8,951 nucleotides of DNA from Pseudomonadota bacterium (GCA_027592105.1 JAQCLA010000092.1:1-8951); one strand, 5' to 3'. Positions 1-6,629 are shown, numbered from the stretch's first letter. Made by a program: numbers and translations. Notes: generated by a model not told the origin, from the letters alone.

Positions 1-220
1 GAACACCTTTATCGGCCTGTTCAAGGATACCACGCTGGTGGTCTTTGTCGGCCTGCGCGATCCGCTTGGCCTGACCAACGCGATCCGCGCCACCTCCGAA
101 TGGAACGGCATCTATTGGGAGCTCTACATTTTCGTGGCGCTCCTGTTCTTTACCTTCTGCTTCTTCATGTCCCGTTATTCCATGTATTTGGAGCACAAGC
201 TTCAGACCGACCGCCAATAA
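1..220 (+). CDS. aapM: Amino-acid ABC transporter permease, C-terminal end (AapM-like, partial)
   Basis: This is the last 72 codons of an inner-membrane permease; the reading frame enters at base 2 and ends in TAA at 218-220. The residues seen start NTFIGLFKDTTLV, typical of the C-terminal part of polar amino-acid permeases of the HisM/AapM type. A hydrophobic segment follows (about IYWELYIFVALLFFTFCFFM), then a short basic cytoplasmic tail ending KLQTDRQ. In the family this subunit pairs with AapQ to form the membrane channel for general L-amino-acid uptake, energised by AapP. The aapP-like gene begins 12 nt downstream, which supports both the identity and an operon. The EAA loop that contacts the ATPase lies outside the window. 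The choice of AapM over another polar amino-acid permease rests on this C-terminal sequence and the neighbour, so the family is secure and the exact name less so. Confidence 0.85.
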   Translation, partial: NTFIGLFKDTTLVVFVGLRDPLGLTNAIRATSEWNGIYWELYIFVALLFFTFCFFMSRYSMYLEHKLQTDRQ

Positions 221-224
221 GGAG
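219..224 (+). promoter_or_regulatory. Ribosome binding site of aapP
   Basis: AAGGAG overlaps the aapM TAA stop by two bases and lies 8 nt before the aapP ATG at 233. It is the strongest Shine-Dalgarno sequence I see in the window. Its position suggests that ribosomes finishing aapM can reinitiate on aapP. Confidence 0.8.
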
Positions 225-232
225 ACCACAAG

Positions 233-1033
233 ATGAGTGAGGCACAAACTGCCTTGTCAGAGCGTCAGATCGACCGCTCGCAGATGACGGTCTCCGACGA
301 GATCGCGATCGAAATCTCGGGTATGAACAAGTGGTTCGGCACCTTCCATGTGCTGCGCGACATCAACCTGATCGTGAACCGTGGCGAGCGGATCGTGGTC
401 TGTGGCCCCTCTGGCTCGGGGAAATCTACGCTCATCCGCTGTATCAACGCGCTGGAAGAGCATCAAAAGGGTCAGATCACCGTCGATGGCACGACGCTAT
501 CCACTGACCTCAAGAATATCGACAAGGTGCGCTCGGAAGTGGGGATGGTGTTTCAGCACTTCAACCTCTTTCCGCATCTGACCATCCTCGAGAATTGCAC
601 GCTGGCCCCCATCTGGGTGCGCAAAGTGCCCAAGCGCGAGGCCGAGGAAACGGCGATGTATTTCCTTGAAAAGGTGAAGATCCCCGAACAGGCGTTGAAG
701 TATCCCGGACAGTTGTCCGGCGGTCAGCAACAGCGCGTGGCGATTGCGCGCTCTTTGTGCATGAAGCCGCGGATCATGCTCTTTGACGAACCCACCTCGG
801 CGCTTGACCCCGAGATGATCAAGGAAGTGCTCGACACCATGATCGCGCTTGCCGAAGAGGGCATGACGATGATCTGCGTGACCCATGAGATGGGCTTTGC
901 CCAAGCCGTGGCCAACCGCGTGATCTTCATGGATCAGGGCCAGATCATCGAGCAAAACGAGCCCAAGGCGTTTTTCAACAACCCACAAAACGACCGCACC
1001 AAGCTGTTCCTGAGCCAGATCTTGGGTCACTGA
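233..1033 (+). CDS. aapP: Amino-acid ABC transporter ATP-binding protein AapP
   Basis: A 266-residue cytoplasmic ATPase that powers import of L-amino acids through the AapQM permease. All ABC motifs are present: Walker A GPSGSGKST (58-66), Q-loop glutamine at 108 (VFQHFN), signature LSGGQQQR (161-168), Walker B IMLFDEPTS (181-189) with catalytic Glu186, D-loop ALDPE, and switch His218 (VTHEM). The HFNLFPHLTILEN stretch and the C-terminal NNPQNDRTKLFLSQIL are typical of the polar amino-acid (HisP/GlnQ/AapP) subfamily. Length is normal for AapP, which carries about 25 extra N-terminal residues compared with GlnQ. The ATG at 233 is chosen because it has a good AAGGAG 8 nt upstream. The gene is the last of the aap cluster and is followed by hairpins at 1039-1083. 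The main uncertainty is substrate range, because close relatives transport single amino acids. Confidence 0.93.
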   Translation: MSEAQTALSERQIDRSQMTVSDEIAIEISGMNKWFGTFHVLRDINLIVNRGERIVVCGPSGSGKSTLIRCINALEEHQKGQITVDGTTLSTDLKNIDKVRSEVGMVFQHFNLFPHLTILENCTLAPIWVRKVPKREAEETAMYFLEKVKIPEQALKYPGQLSGGQQQRVAIARSLCMKPRIMLFDEPTSALDPEMIKEVLDTMIALAEEGMTMICVTHEMGFAQAVANRVIFMDQGQIIEQNEPKAFFNNPQNDRTKLFLSQILGH

Positions 1034-1038
1034 GGGGG

Positions 1039-1083
1039 GCGTTTTCCGACACGAAAAACGCATGGGAAAACTGCGGTTTTCCC
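1039..1083. terminator. Paired hairpins between convergent aapP and sixA, probable bidirectional terminator
   Basis: The 77-base gap between the converging stop codons holds two inverted repeats. The first pairs GCGTTTT (1039-1045) with AAAACGC (1055-1061). The second is a perfect 8-bp stem, GGGAAAAC (1064-1071) with GTTTTCCC (1076-1083). Its loop is TGCG on the + strand, closed by C-G, giving the very stable cUNCGg tetraloop in aapP mRNA. Read on the - strand, the second stem is followed after five bases by TTTTT. There is no long U-tract on the + strand, so termination strength is inferred from position and stem stability only. Confidence 0.65.
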
Positions 1084-1110
1084 AATCGCGCAACGGCTGT
1101 GTCATGGCGC

Positions 1111-1617
1111 TCACAAATCGCGTGGCACGATGAAATCGACCGCGCTGCCCGATCCCCATGCCACCTCGGCCCATGCGCGGGCCGCGAAGCTTACCACCAG
1201 CGTGGCGCAGGTCGGATAATCGGCAAAGCGGGAATGATCCGGGCGCGCGCCAAGGATTTGCTGCGCAAAATCACCAATGCCGGGATTATGCCCGATCATC
1301 ATGACTGATTGCGCACCTATTGCGGATTTGCGCAGCGCGGTCAGCATCTGCTCTGCCGGGGCCAGATAAAGCGTGGGCAGGGTGATCATTCCGACATCCA
1401 CGCCGAAAGCGGGTGACAGCCGCGCCCAAGTCTCTTGCGCGCGCACAGCCGATGAAATCAGTGCCAGGTTGGGGCAATGCCCTTGGGCCTTGAGCCAAGC
1501 CCCGACACGCGGCGCATCGCGCTGTCCCCTTGGGTTCAACGGCCGGTCATGATCGCTGAGCGCGGGATCATCCCAATCCGATTTCGCATGCCGTGTGAGG
1601 ATCAACTGTAAGCTCAT
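1111..1617 (-). CDS. Histidine phosphatase family protein, SixA-like
   Basis: A 168-residue phosphohistidine phosphatase of the branch that includes SixA. The start of the protein, MSLQLILTRHAKSDW, carries the RHxKS form of the family's RHG motif, with His10 as the expected phosphate-accepting residue next to Arg9. Other likely active-site residues are Arg59 (SSAVRAQET) and His110 (IGHNPG). No signal peptide or membrane segment is visible, so it should be cytoplasmic. SixA of E. coli acts on phosphohistidine in phosphotransfer proteins; the substrate here is unknown. The ATG at 1617 is chosen over an upstream in-frame extension because the protein begins exactly as family members do and because ATG overlaps the TGA of the upstream ferredoxin-like gene (ATGA), which suggests translational coupling. 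It is the last gene of the - strand block, ending 28 nt from the hairpin shared with aapP. Confidence 0.85.
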   Translation of the reverse strand: MSLQLILTRHAKSDWDDPALSDHDRPLNPRGQRDAPRVGAWLKAQGHCPNLALISSAVRAQETWARLSPAFGVDVGMITLPTLYLAPAEQMLTALRKSAIGAQSVMMIGHNPGIGDFAQQILGARPDHSRFADYPTCATLVVSFAARAWAEVAWGSGSAVDFIVPRDL

Positions 1618-2264
1618 GGATGGAAATTCCGCATGTGAAAGGCCGATTGGGTGGCAGTACGACCCGATGTTTCGCTGATCGGGCAAGCGCGCCGCGCGCG
1701 ACAGCCCATGTCCATACAGTCGCCGCCGGCGGGTGTTGCCAGATGGCCATGGCAAGCCGCCACATCATAACCGGCATGGCCGAATGCGCCGACAGGGCAA
1801 GCGCTTTCACAGGGGCGGTGGCAGCGCGTGCAGGGGCTTTGCTGTGGCGGTGGCGGGAGGGCGATCACCTCGCGCAGGGCCAGCGCCCCGCGATAAGACA
1901 CCATCAGCCCCGCTTGATCATGCACCAACAGGCCCACGGGGCTCGACCATGCGCGCCCGGTGGCCAAGGCCCAAGCGATAAAGGGGTGATGTGGCGGCCC
2001 ACCAAAAGGAAACAGCGCCTTGCCCCCCAGATCGCAGGCGATGCGCCCGATGACCCGGCGTGACCAGCGGTCCAGCGGATTGGGCTGCCCGTCTTGGAAT
2101 TCCGGCTGCGCCGTCACATGCGCCCAAAATCCCGGCGCGCGCGGGCCGAGCATCAGTAAGGTATCAAACCCTGCCGGTGTGCCGTCCTTGGGGCCGGGGT
2201 GAAAGCCGCCGAAAATGCTCAGCCATTGGGGGGCGAGACGGGCTTCGATCTCCTCAAGGGTCAT
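1614..2264 (-). CDS. 4Fe-4S ferredoxin-domain protein, QueG-like C-terminal half
   Basis: A 216-residue soluble protein with eight cysteines in its last third, at 145, 148, 152, 156, 171, 183, 188 and 194. The first four form C-x2-C-x3-C-x3-CP (PCTRCHRPCESACPVGAF). The later set includes GCRARRACP, like the second cluster segment of QueG-type proteins. This suggests two [4Fe-4S] clusters. The middle region (SSPVGLLVHDQAGLMVSYRGALAL, 107-130) recalls the segment that precedes the clusters in QueG-like reductases. The protein is much shorter than QueG and lacks its recognisable N-terminal catalytic region, so I do not call it epoxyqueuosine reductase. The first motif has one more residue between the second and third cysteines than a classical ferredoxin (x3 rather than x2). 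The ATG at 2264 has an AGAGGA about 10 nt upstream. Redox partner and substrate are unknown. Confidence 0.75.
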   Translation of the reverse strand: MTLEEIEARLAPQWLSIFGGFHPGPKDGTPAGFDTLLMLGPRAPGFWAHVTAQPEFQDGQPNPLDRWSRRVIGRIACDLGGKALFPFGGPPHHPFIAWALATGRAWSSPVGLLVHDQAGLMVSYRGALALREVIALPPPPQQSPCTRCHRPCESACPVGAFGHAGYDVAACHGHLATPAGGDCMDMGCRARRACPISETSGRTATQSAFHMRNFHP

Positions 2265-2283
2265 TGCACGCCCGTCCTCTTCC

Positions 2284-2316
2284 CATGTGTACGCAATATG
2301 TACAGAAGGTGTACGC
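2284..2316. repeat. Three tandem 11-bp imperfect repeats with a TGTAC core
   Basis: TGTAC occurs at 2288-2292, 2299-2303 and 2310-2314, exactly 11 bp apart. The three 11-bp units (2284-2294, 2295-2305, 2306-2316) share an invariant A in position 2 and TGTAC in positions 5-9; the outer two also share GTGTACGC. The array lies 20-52 bp upstream of the ferredoxin-like gene start, in the 66-bp gap after argB. One-turn spacing would place the cores on one face of the helix, as at a regulator binding site. No factor is recognised. Confidence 0.5.
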
Positions 2317-2323
2317 CCTGTGA

Positions 2324-2339
2324 CGGGCCATCAGGCCCG
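2324..2339 (-). terminator. Small hairpin over the argB stop codon, possible weak terminator
   Basis: CGGGCC (2324-2329) and GGCCCG (2334-2339) form a perfect 6-bp GC stem with a 4-base loop that contains the argB TGA. No run of T follows on the - strand, so it is at best a pause or partial terminator. It may also protect the 3' end of an argB transcript. Confidence 0.3.
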
Positions 2340-3191
2340 GATCATCGACCCGGCACCATGTTCGGTGAACAGCTCCAGCAGCACGGCGTTGGGCACGCGA
2401 CCATCCACGATGGTGCAGGCGCGCACGCCGCCGCGCACGGCCTGAAGGGCCGTTTCGGTCTTGGGGATCATGCCGCCCGAGATGACGCCGCTTGCGGTCA
2501 TTTCCTCGACCTCGGCGGCTTTCAACTCGGTCACCAATTCACCGGCGGCATTCTTCACGCCCGCGACATTTGTCAGCAATAACAGGCGGTCAGCCTTGAG
2601 CGCTGCGGCGATCGCACCGGCGGCGGTGTCGCCGTTGACATTGAAGGTCTCGCCATTGCGGCCCATGCCCAAGGGCGCGATCACGGGGATCATGTCATCG
2701 CCGAACAGGTTTTTGAGCACCTCGGTGTTCACCTCGACCGGCTCGCCCACGAAGCCGAACTTGGGATCGGCCGGCTCGCAGATCATCAATTCGGCATCCT
2801 TGCCCGACAGGCCCACGGCGCGCCCACCTTGAGCATTGATCGCCTGCACGATCCGCTTGTTCACAAGCCCCGACAAGACCATCTCGACCACCTCGACTGT
2901 GGCCGCATCCGTGACGCGCTTGCCGTCGATGAACTCGGATTTTATGCCAAGCTTATCAAGCAGTTCATTGATCATAGGCCCGCCGCCATGCACCACGACT
3001 GGGTTCACGCCAACCTGTCTGAGCAACACGATATCGCGCGCGAAACTTGTCATCGTCTCGTCATCGCCCATCGCATTGCCGCCGAATTTCACGACGATGA
3101 TGGCGTTTTTGAACCGCTGCAAATAGGGGAGCGCCTCGCTCAGCGTGCGGGCAACGGCAAGGTGGTCACGGGTCATATCTCGTTGTTTCAT
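2331..3191 (-). CDS. argB: Acetylglutamate kinase
   Basis: ArgB phosphorylates N-acetyl-L-glutamate with ATP, the second step of arginine synthesis, in the cytoplasm. From the ATG at 3191 it is 286 residues, the usual size. Family motifs are present: VVKFGGNAM with Lys35, VVHGGGPMI (66-74), KRVTD with Arg92, SGKDAELM (119-126), ETFNVNGDTAAG (181-192), and MIPKTE with Lys244. The N-terminal helix region (about 7-26, TRDHLAVARTLSEALPYLQR) is the feature associated with hexameric, arginine-inhibited enzymes, so feedback inhibition is likely (inference). Start choice: alternative starts exist in frame at 3269 (TTG), 3251, 3212 and 3176. The region before MKQRDMTRDH does not look like ArgB, and from memory relatives begin near MTRD, so 3191 or 3176 is preferred. 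No start has a strong ribosome binding site. An inverted repeat lies just upstream (3198-3227). It is 98 nt downstream of yihA. Confidence 0.93.
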   Translation of the reverse strand: MKQRDMTRDHLAVARTLSEALPYLQRFKNAIIVVKFGGNAMGDDETMTSFARDIVLLRQVGVNPVVVHGGGPMINELLDKLGIKSEFIDGKRVTDAATVEVVEMVLSGLVNKRIVQAINAQGGRAVGLSGKDAELMICEPADPKFGFVGEPVEVNTEVLKNLFGDDMIPVIAPLGMGRNGETFNVNGDTAAGAIAAALKADRLLLLTNVAGVKNAAGELVTELKAAEVEEMTASGVISGGMIPKTETALQAVRGGVRACTIVDGRVPNAVLLELFTEHGAGSMIRA

Positions 3192-3197
3192 CTCGGG

Positions 3198-3227
3198 GCC
3201 TATGGCTGACATGTGCGATCCATAGGC
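3198..3227 (-). promoter_or_regulatory. 8-bp inverted repeat immediately upstream of argB
   Basis: GCCTATGG (3198-3205) and CCATAGGC (3220-3227) are perfect reverse complements separated by 14 bases. On the argB transcript the stem would end only 6 nt before the preferred ATG at 3191, covering the place where a ribosome binding site would be. It could be a protein operator or an mRNA stem affecting initiation. If argB instead starts at 3212 (an ATG inside the loop) or further upstream, the repeat is coding. Function is inferred from geometry alone. Confidence 0.4.
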
Positions 3228-3289
3228 GAGCGCGGGCTGCGTGTGAAGCATCGCATTGGCGTATTTCAAGAAAGATGACCGTGCGCGCC

Positions 3290-3943
3290 TTAGGTGATCG
3301 ACGCGATCGTGGCACGCAAGGTAGGGATGCCTTCGCCGATCTCGGACGAGGTCAGGATGATCTCGGGATAGGCGGCGGGGTGCTTGGCCAAGGCCGCACG
3401 GGTGCGTGCAAGTGCCTCGTCGCGCTCTTTTGGGCGGACCTTGTCGGCCTTGGTCATCACGACCTGAAACGGCACCGCCGCGCTGTCGAGCAGTGTCATG
3501 ATCTCTTCATCGACCTGTTTGGCCCCGTGCCGCGTGTCGATCAGAACAAAGGCCCGGCGCAGCGTGGCGCGGCCCGAGAGATAGGCCTTGAGCAGCTTTT
3601 GCCATTTTTGTACCACGGCAACGGGTGCCTCGGCATAGCCATAGCCGGGCAGATCCACGAGGTAGTAGCGCTCGGTCAGGGTGAAAAAATTGATCTCTTG
3701 CGTACGGCCCGGCGTGTTCGAGGCTCGCGCCAGCGCCTTGCGGCCCGTCAAGGCATTGATCAGGGTCGATTTCCCGACATTAGACCGGCCCGCGAAACAA
3801 ACCTCGATCCGGTCGGCGGGGGGCAGGCCATCCATCGCAACCACGCCTTTGAGAAAATCCGCACCGCCTGCAAAGAGCTTGCGGCCCACCTCGGTGGTGA
3901 TCGCATCGGGTTCAGGGGCGAGCGGAAAGGGTAGGGTGGTCAT
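3290..3943 (-). CDS. yihA: Ribosome biogenesis GTP-binding protein YihA/YsxC (EngB)
   Basis: A 217-residue TRAFAC-class GTPase that acts in late assembly of the large ribosomal subunit. The G motifs are in order: G1 GRSNVGKST (52-60), G2 threonine in NTPGRTQ (76-82), G3 DLPG (97-100) followed by YGYAEAP, G4 TKAD (164-167), and G5 TSS (198-200). The NTPGRTQEINFF and VDLPGYGYAEA strings are diagnostic of the YihA/EngB family and separate it from Era and Der. The roughly 45-residue extension before the G domain is usual for alphaproteobacterial members. The ATG at 3943 overlaps the TGA of the upstream MOSC gene by ATGA, so expression is probably coupled to it. The protein ends in IASIT with TAA at 3290. 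In well-studied bacteria the family is essential or nearly so. Confidence 0.95.
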   Translation of the reverse strand: MTTLPFPLAPEPDAITTEVGRKLFAGGADFLKGVVAMDGLPPADRIEVCFAGRSNVGKSTLINALTGRKALARASNTPGRTQEINFFTLTERYYLVDLPGYGYAEAPVAVVQKWQKLLKAYLSGRATLRRAFVLIDTRHGAKQVDEEIMTLLDSAAVPFQVVMTKADKVRPKERDEALARTRAALAKHPAAYPEIILTSSEIGEGIPTLRATIASIT

Positions 3944-4683
3944 GCGCGTATTACCTCATCGCCGATGGCCACGCGACCTGCGCGCCGGACCATGGCATAA
4001 ATGCCGAAGTCGGTATGACCCCAACCATCCTCAAGTGCGGCCAGGGTCGCGGCGTCGCGCTGGCCTGTTTCTGGGTTCGCCTCGGTCGCGCGGCAACGGG
4101 TGATGGGTTCGATCACCTCGAGCTCGGCCTCGCCGATGCGGAGCCGCTTGCCTAAGAGATCGAATTCTTCCCAAGGCGCCAACCCGTCGAGCCACAGATT
4201 GCCGCGAAAGCGGCGCGGGTCGAGTGTTTGGCCCAGCTTGTTCGAGAGCGCGCGCAATGATGCGCGGTTCAAGACCGCGACAGACGCATAGGGCGCATCT
4301 GACATGCCGATGGCCGGCGCCTTGACCAAGGCGGCAGGTGCGCGGCGATCTGTTGGATAGATCGGTCTCAGCCATGCGATCAGGGCAGGGCCTGCATCTG
4401 GCGTGCCGGGTGTGATGGTCAGATCGGGCCTTTCGGGGTGCGAAAGGTGGATGTCCTCGCCCATCACCCGTGCTGTCACGGCCATCAGCGCGGGCGCCTT
4501 TGCCCCGCGGATGAAGTTGCGGCAAGCGCGCCAGCCATCTGCCGCCTCGCCGCCCTCTTCCAGCACGGCCCATGCCCGATCAAGCGGCAAGGGCCGGTCG
4601 GCATGCAGGCCCACATGCGCAAGCGCTTCGGCGCCCACGCCCTTGATTGGATGGCGCCAAATCTGGGCCAGCTGCCCGATCAT
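3940..4683 (-). CDS. MOSC domain-containing protein
   Basis: A 247-residue protein of the MOSC family (molybdenum cofactor sulfurase C-terminal domain), whose members bind the molybdenum cofactor or transfer sulfur/reduce N-hydroxylated compounds. The N-terminal MOSC_N-like part has the typical YRHPIKG-type motif (WRHPIKGVGAE, 9-19). The MOSC domain follows with RFRGNLWLDGLAPWEE (158-173), LRIGEAELEVIEPITRC (171-187 by motif, with Cys187 as the conserved cysteine) and a C-terminal barrel (FGIYAMVRRAGRVAIGDEV). No signal peptide is present. The start at 4683 is fixed by the ATGA overlap with the yidC stop; an open frame continues upstream to 5004 but is antisense-free yidC coding sequence in another frame and is not part of this gene. 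The other end overlaps yihA by ATGA. The substrate is unknown. I know of no molybdenum link with yidC or yihA, so the arrangement may reflect coupled expression only. Confidence 0.85.
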   Translation of the reverse strand: MIGQLAQIWRHPIKGVGAEALAHVGLHADRPLPLDRAWAVLEEGGEAADGWRACRNFIRGAKAPALMAVTARVMGEDIHLSHPERPDLTITPGTPDAGPALIAWLRPIYPTDRRAPAALVKAPAIGMSDAPYASVAVLNRASLRALSNKLGQTLDPRRFRGNLWLDGLAPWEEFDLLGKRLRIGEAELEVIEPITRCRATEANPETGQRDAATLAALEDGWGHTDFGIYAMVRRAGRVAIGDEVIRA

Positions 4684-6503
4684 TTGTCCGCGGGCTTTTT
4701 CCGCTGAAAGCTGCCGCGGATATTGCCGAAGAGGTCGGGCGTATAGCCGTGCCGCTTCATGATGATGTACTGCTGCACGAAGGTGATCGTGTTGTTGGCG
4801 ATCCAGTAGACCAAGAGGCCGCTGGCAAAGCCGCCAAGCATGAACATGAACACCCAAGGCAACCATGCAAAGATCGCGGCCTGTGTCGGGTCGGTCGGCT
4901 GCGGGTTGAGCTTTTGCTGCAACCACATCGAGATGCCGAGCAAGATCGGCAGCACGCCGATGAAGATCAGCGCGAGGATGCTGGTGGGTTCGGGCGCATC
5001 CCAAGGCAGCAGGCCAAACAGGTTGAAGGTCGATGAGCTGTCAGGCATCGACAGGTCGTTGAGCCAGCCGAAGAACGGCGCATGGCGCAATTCCAGCGTG
5101 ACGAAGATCACCTTGTAGAGCGAGAAAAAGATCGGGATCTGCAGCAGGATCGGCAAACAACCTGCGGCCGGGTTCACCTTTTCGCGCTTATAAAGCTCCA
5201 TCATCTCTTGCTGCATCTTTTGGCGGTCGTCGCCCACACGCTCCTTGAGCTTTTCCATCTGCGGCTGCAGTTCGCGCATCTTGGCCATGGAGGCGTAGGA
5301 TTTATAGGCCAGCGGGAAGAGCACGGCCTTGATGATCACGGTCAGCGCGATGATCGCCAGACCCATGTTGCCGATCATCACGTTGAGATTGTGCAGCAGC
5401 CAAAAGATCGGCTTGGTCAGGAAATAGAACCAACCCCAATCGATCGAATCGAGGAAGCGTTCGATGCCGCCTACGTTTTGATAGTTGCGGATGGTTTCCC
5501 ATTCCTTGGCACCGGCGAAAAGCAAGGTGGTGACCTCGGCGCTTTGGCCGGCCTCGACCGTCATCGCAGGCAGGCGCGCCTCGGTCTGGTAGATATCGGC
5601 ATTGGCGACATATTTCGTCACGCTGCTGAAAGGCTGGTCTGCGCCGGGGATCAGCGTGGTCATCCAGTATTTGTCGGTGAAGCCAATCCAGCCATCGGCG
5701 GCCACTTCGACCACCTCGGCGGCGGCACCTTCGCGCGCGACAACGTCGAGATCGGGGATGTCGTCAAAGGCCAATTCATCAAGCTGCCCATCGACCTTGC
5801 GCACCACACCTTCGTGAAGGATGAAGAAATTCTGCAGGTCGTCAGGCAGGCCATGGCGCGCGACAATGCCATAAGGGGCAAGGCGCACAGCGGCGGCGCC
5901 CGTGTTCTCGACCGATTGGGTGACGCTGAACATGAAATTGGCGTCAATGCTGACAACACGGCGGAAAATCAGGCCCTTGCCGTTCTCCCAGACAAGCGTG
6001 ACGGGGCTTTCAGGGGTGAGCGTTTCGCCTTGTTCCACGCGCCATTCGGTATTGGCACCGGGCACATCCTCGAATCCGAGATCGCCGCCGGGCGCCCAGC
6101 CATAAAGCGCGTAATAGGGGTCTGCGCTGCCGACTGGTGCAAGCAAGCGGACGATCGGGCTCCCTTCGTCCAAGGTCTCGAAATAGCCGCGCAATGACAG
6201 ATCATCGATCCGCCCGCCGATCAGCGAGATGCTGCCCTCCAGTTCGGGGGTGTCGATCGGCAGACGTGGTGCGGCCGGCACGGTCGTGGCGGCGGTTGCA
6301 TCCGCCGGTGCTGCGCTGCCGTCGCCTGCGGCCGGGGGCAACAAGGCGATATCGGTGCCTGTTGCGCCATCTTGGCTTTGCACCGTCGCAGGCGCGTTGG
6401 GGTCGATCTCGGGCGTGGGCGGCGGGAATAGGACGAACCAGACGAGGATGACCAAAAAGCTTAGGCCCGTGGCCAGGATCAGGTTTTTGTTCTGATCGTC
6501 CAT
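4680..6503 (-). CDS. yidC: Membrane protein insertase YidC
   Basis: A 607-residue inner-membrane insertase/chaperone of the YidC/Oxa1/Alb3 family that acts alone or with SecYEG. TM1 is at about 8-27 (ILATGLSFLVILVWFVLFPP). A Pro/Ala-rich linker (27-85) follows, then the large periplasmic P1 domain (about 86-350). The conserved core holds further membrane segments near 375-400, 450-470, 508-528 and 545-582. Family signatures include SYASMAKMRELQPQMEKLKERVGDD (402-426), KVNPAAGCLPILLQIPIFFSLY (442-463) and WIANNTITFVQQ (567-578). Lys392 (VIIKAVLFPL) aligns with the hydrophilic-groove arginine of E. coli YidC (R366). The C-terminus is basic (FQRKKPADK). The ATG at 6503 is preferred over a TTG at 6542 because MDDQNKNLILA is the canonical N-terminus. 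The gene's stop overlaps the MOSC start. rnpA and rpmH, common neighbours of yidC, are not directly upstream. Confidence 0.96.
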   Translation of the reverse strand: MDDQNKNLILATGLSFLVILVWFVLFPPPTPEIDPNAPATVQSQDGATGTDIALLPPAAGDGSAAPADATAATTVPAAPRLPIDTPELEGSISLIGGRIDDLSLRGYFETLDEGSPIVRLLAPVGSADPYYALYGWAPGGDLGFEDVPGANTEWRVEQGETLTPESPVTLVWENGKGLIFRRVVSIDANFMFSVTQSVENTGAAAVRLAPYGIVARHGLPDDLQNFFILHEGVVRKVDGQLDELAFDDIPDLDVVAREGAAAEVVEVAADGWIGFTDKYWMTTLIPGADQPFSSVTKYVANADIYQTEARLPAMTVEAGQSAEVTTLLFAGAKEWETIRNYQNVGGIERFLDSIDWGWFYFLTKPIFWLLHNLNVMIGNMGLAIIALTVIIKAVLFPLAYKSYASMAKMRELQPQMEKLKERVGDDRQKMQQEMMELYKREKVNPAAGCLPILLQIPIFFSLYKVIFVTLELRHAPFFGWLNDLSMPDSSSTFNLFGLLPWDAPEPTSILALIFIGVLPILLGISMWLQQKLNPQPTDPTQAAIFAWLPWVFMFMLGGFASGLLVYWIANNTITFVQQYIIMKRHGYTPDLFGNIRGSFQRKKPADK

Positions 6504-6536
6504 AACGCAATTTTCCCGCAATTGATGCTCTGGCGG

Positions 6537-6565
6537 GTTCAACAGATCGGGGCACGAAAGGTCAA
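6537..6565 (-). promoter_or_regulatory. Candidate sigma-70-like promoter of yidC
   Basis: On the - strand a TTGACC (6560-6565) lies 17 bp before TTGAAC (6537-6542). The -35 matches five of six bases of TTGACA and the spacing is ideal. The -10 is weak (three of six against TATAAT), which is common in GC-rich alphaproteobacteria. Transcription would begin near 6530, leaving a leader of about 27 nt. The rest of the 126-bp gap (6504-6629) shows no gene and no convincing terminator for the EAL gene. The ribosome binding site of yidC is weak (GGGAA, about 10 nt before ATG). Confidence 0.45.
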
Positions 6566-6629
6566 GGGGCCTTTTCCGCGCGGTGCGGCCGCAAAGCCGG
6601 GCATTTCCCTTTTTCTGGCGGTTTTCGTC

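Noticed and set aside
497..1174. 225-codon open frame on the - strand
   Set aside because: It is antisense to aapP and runs through the hairpin region; composition (His/Arg-rich) fits a shadow frame.
2286..2304. PpsR/CrtJ-type site (TGT-N12-ACA) in the repeat array
   Set aside because: The available TGT...ACA pairs have 11 or 13 intervening bases, not 12, and the flanking gene is not a photosynthesis gene.
3275..3934. 219-codon open frame on the + strand
   Set aside because: Antisense to yihA, whose five G motifs are intact on the other strand.
4684..5004. N-terminal extension of the MOSC protein
   Set aside because: The extension overlaps the 3' end of yidC in another frame and does not look like MOSC_N; the ATG at 4683 gives the canonical start and an ATGA junction.
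5082..6197. 371-codon open frame on the + strand
   Set aside because: It lies wholly antisense to yidC, whose protein is unmistakable. The His/Asp/Gly-rich composition is typical of a GC-rich shadow frame, and no domain is recognisable.
4680..6503. Lys392 in place of the E. coli groove arginine of YidC as an anomaly
   Set aside because: The change keeps the positive charge, and from memory lysine is common at this place in alphaproteobacterial YidC, so it is a lineage feature.
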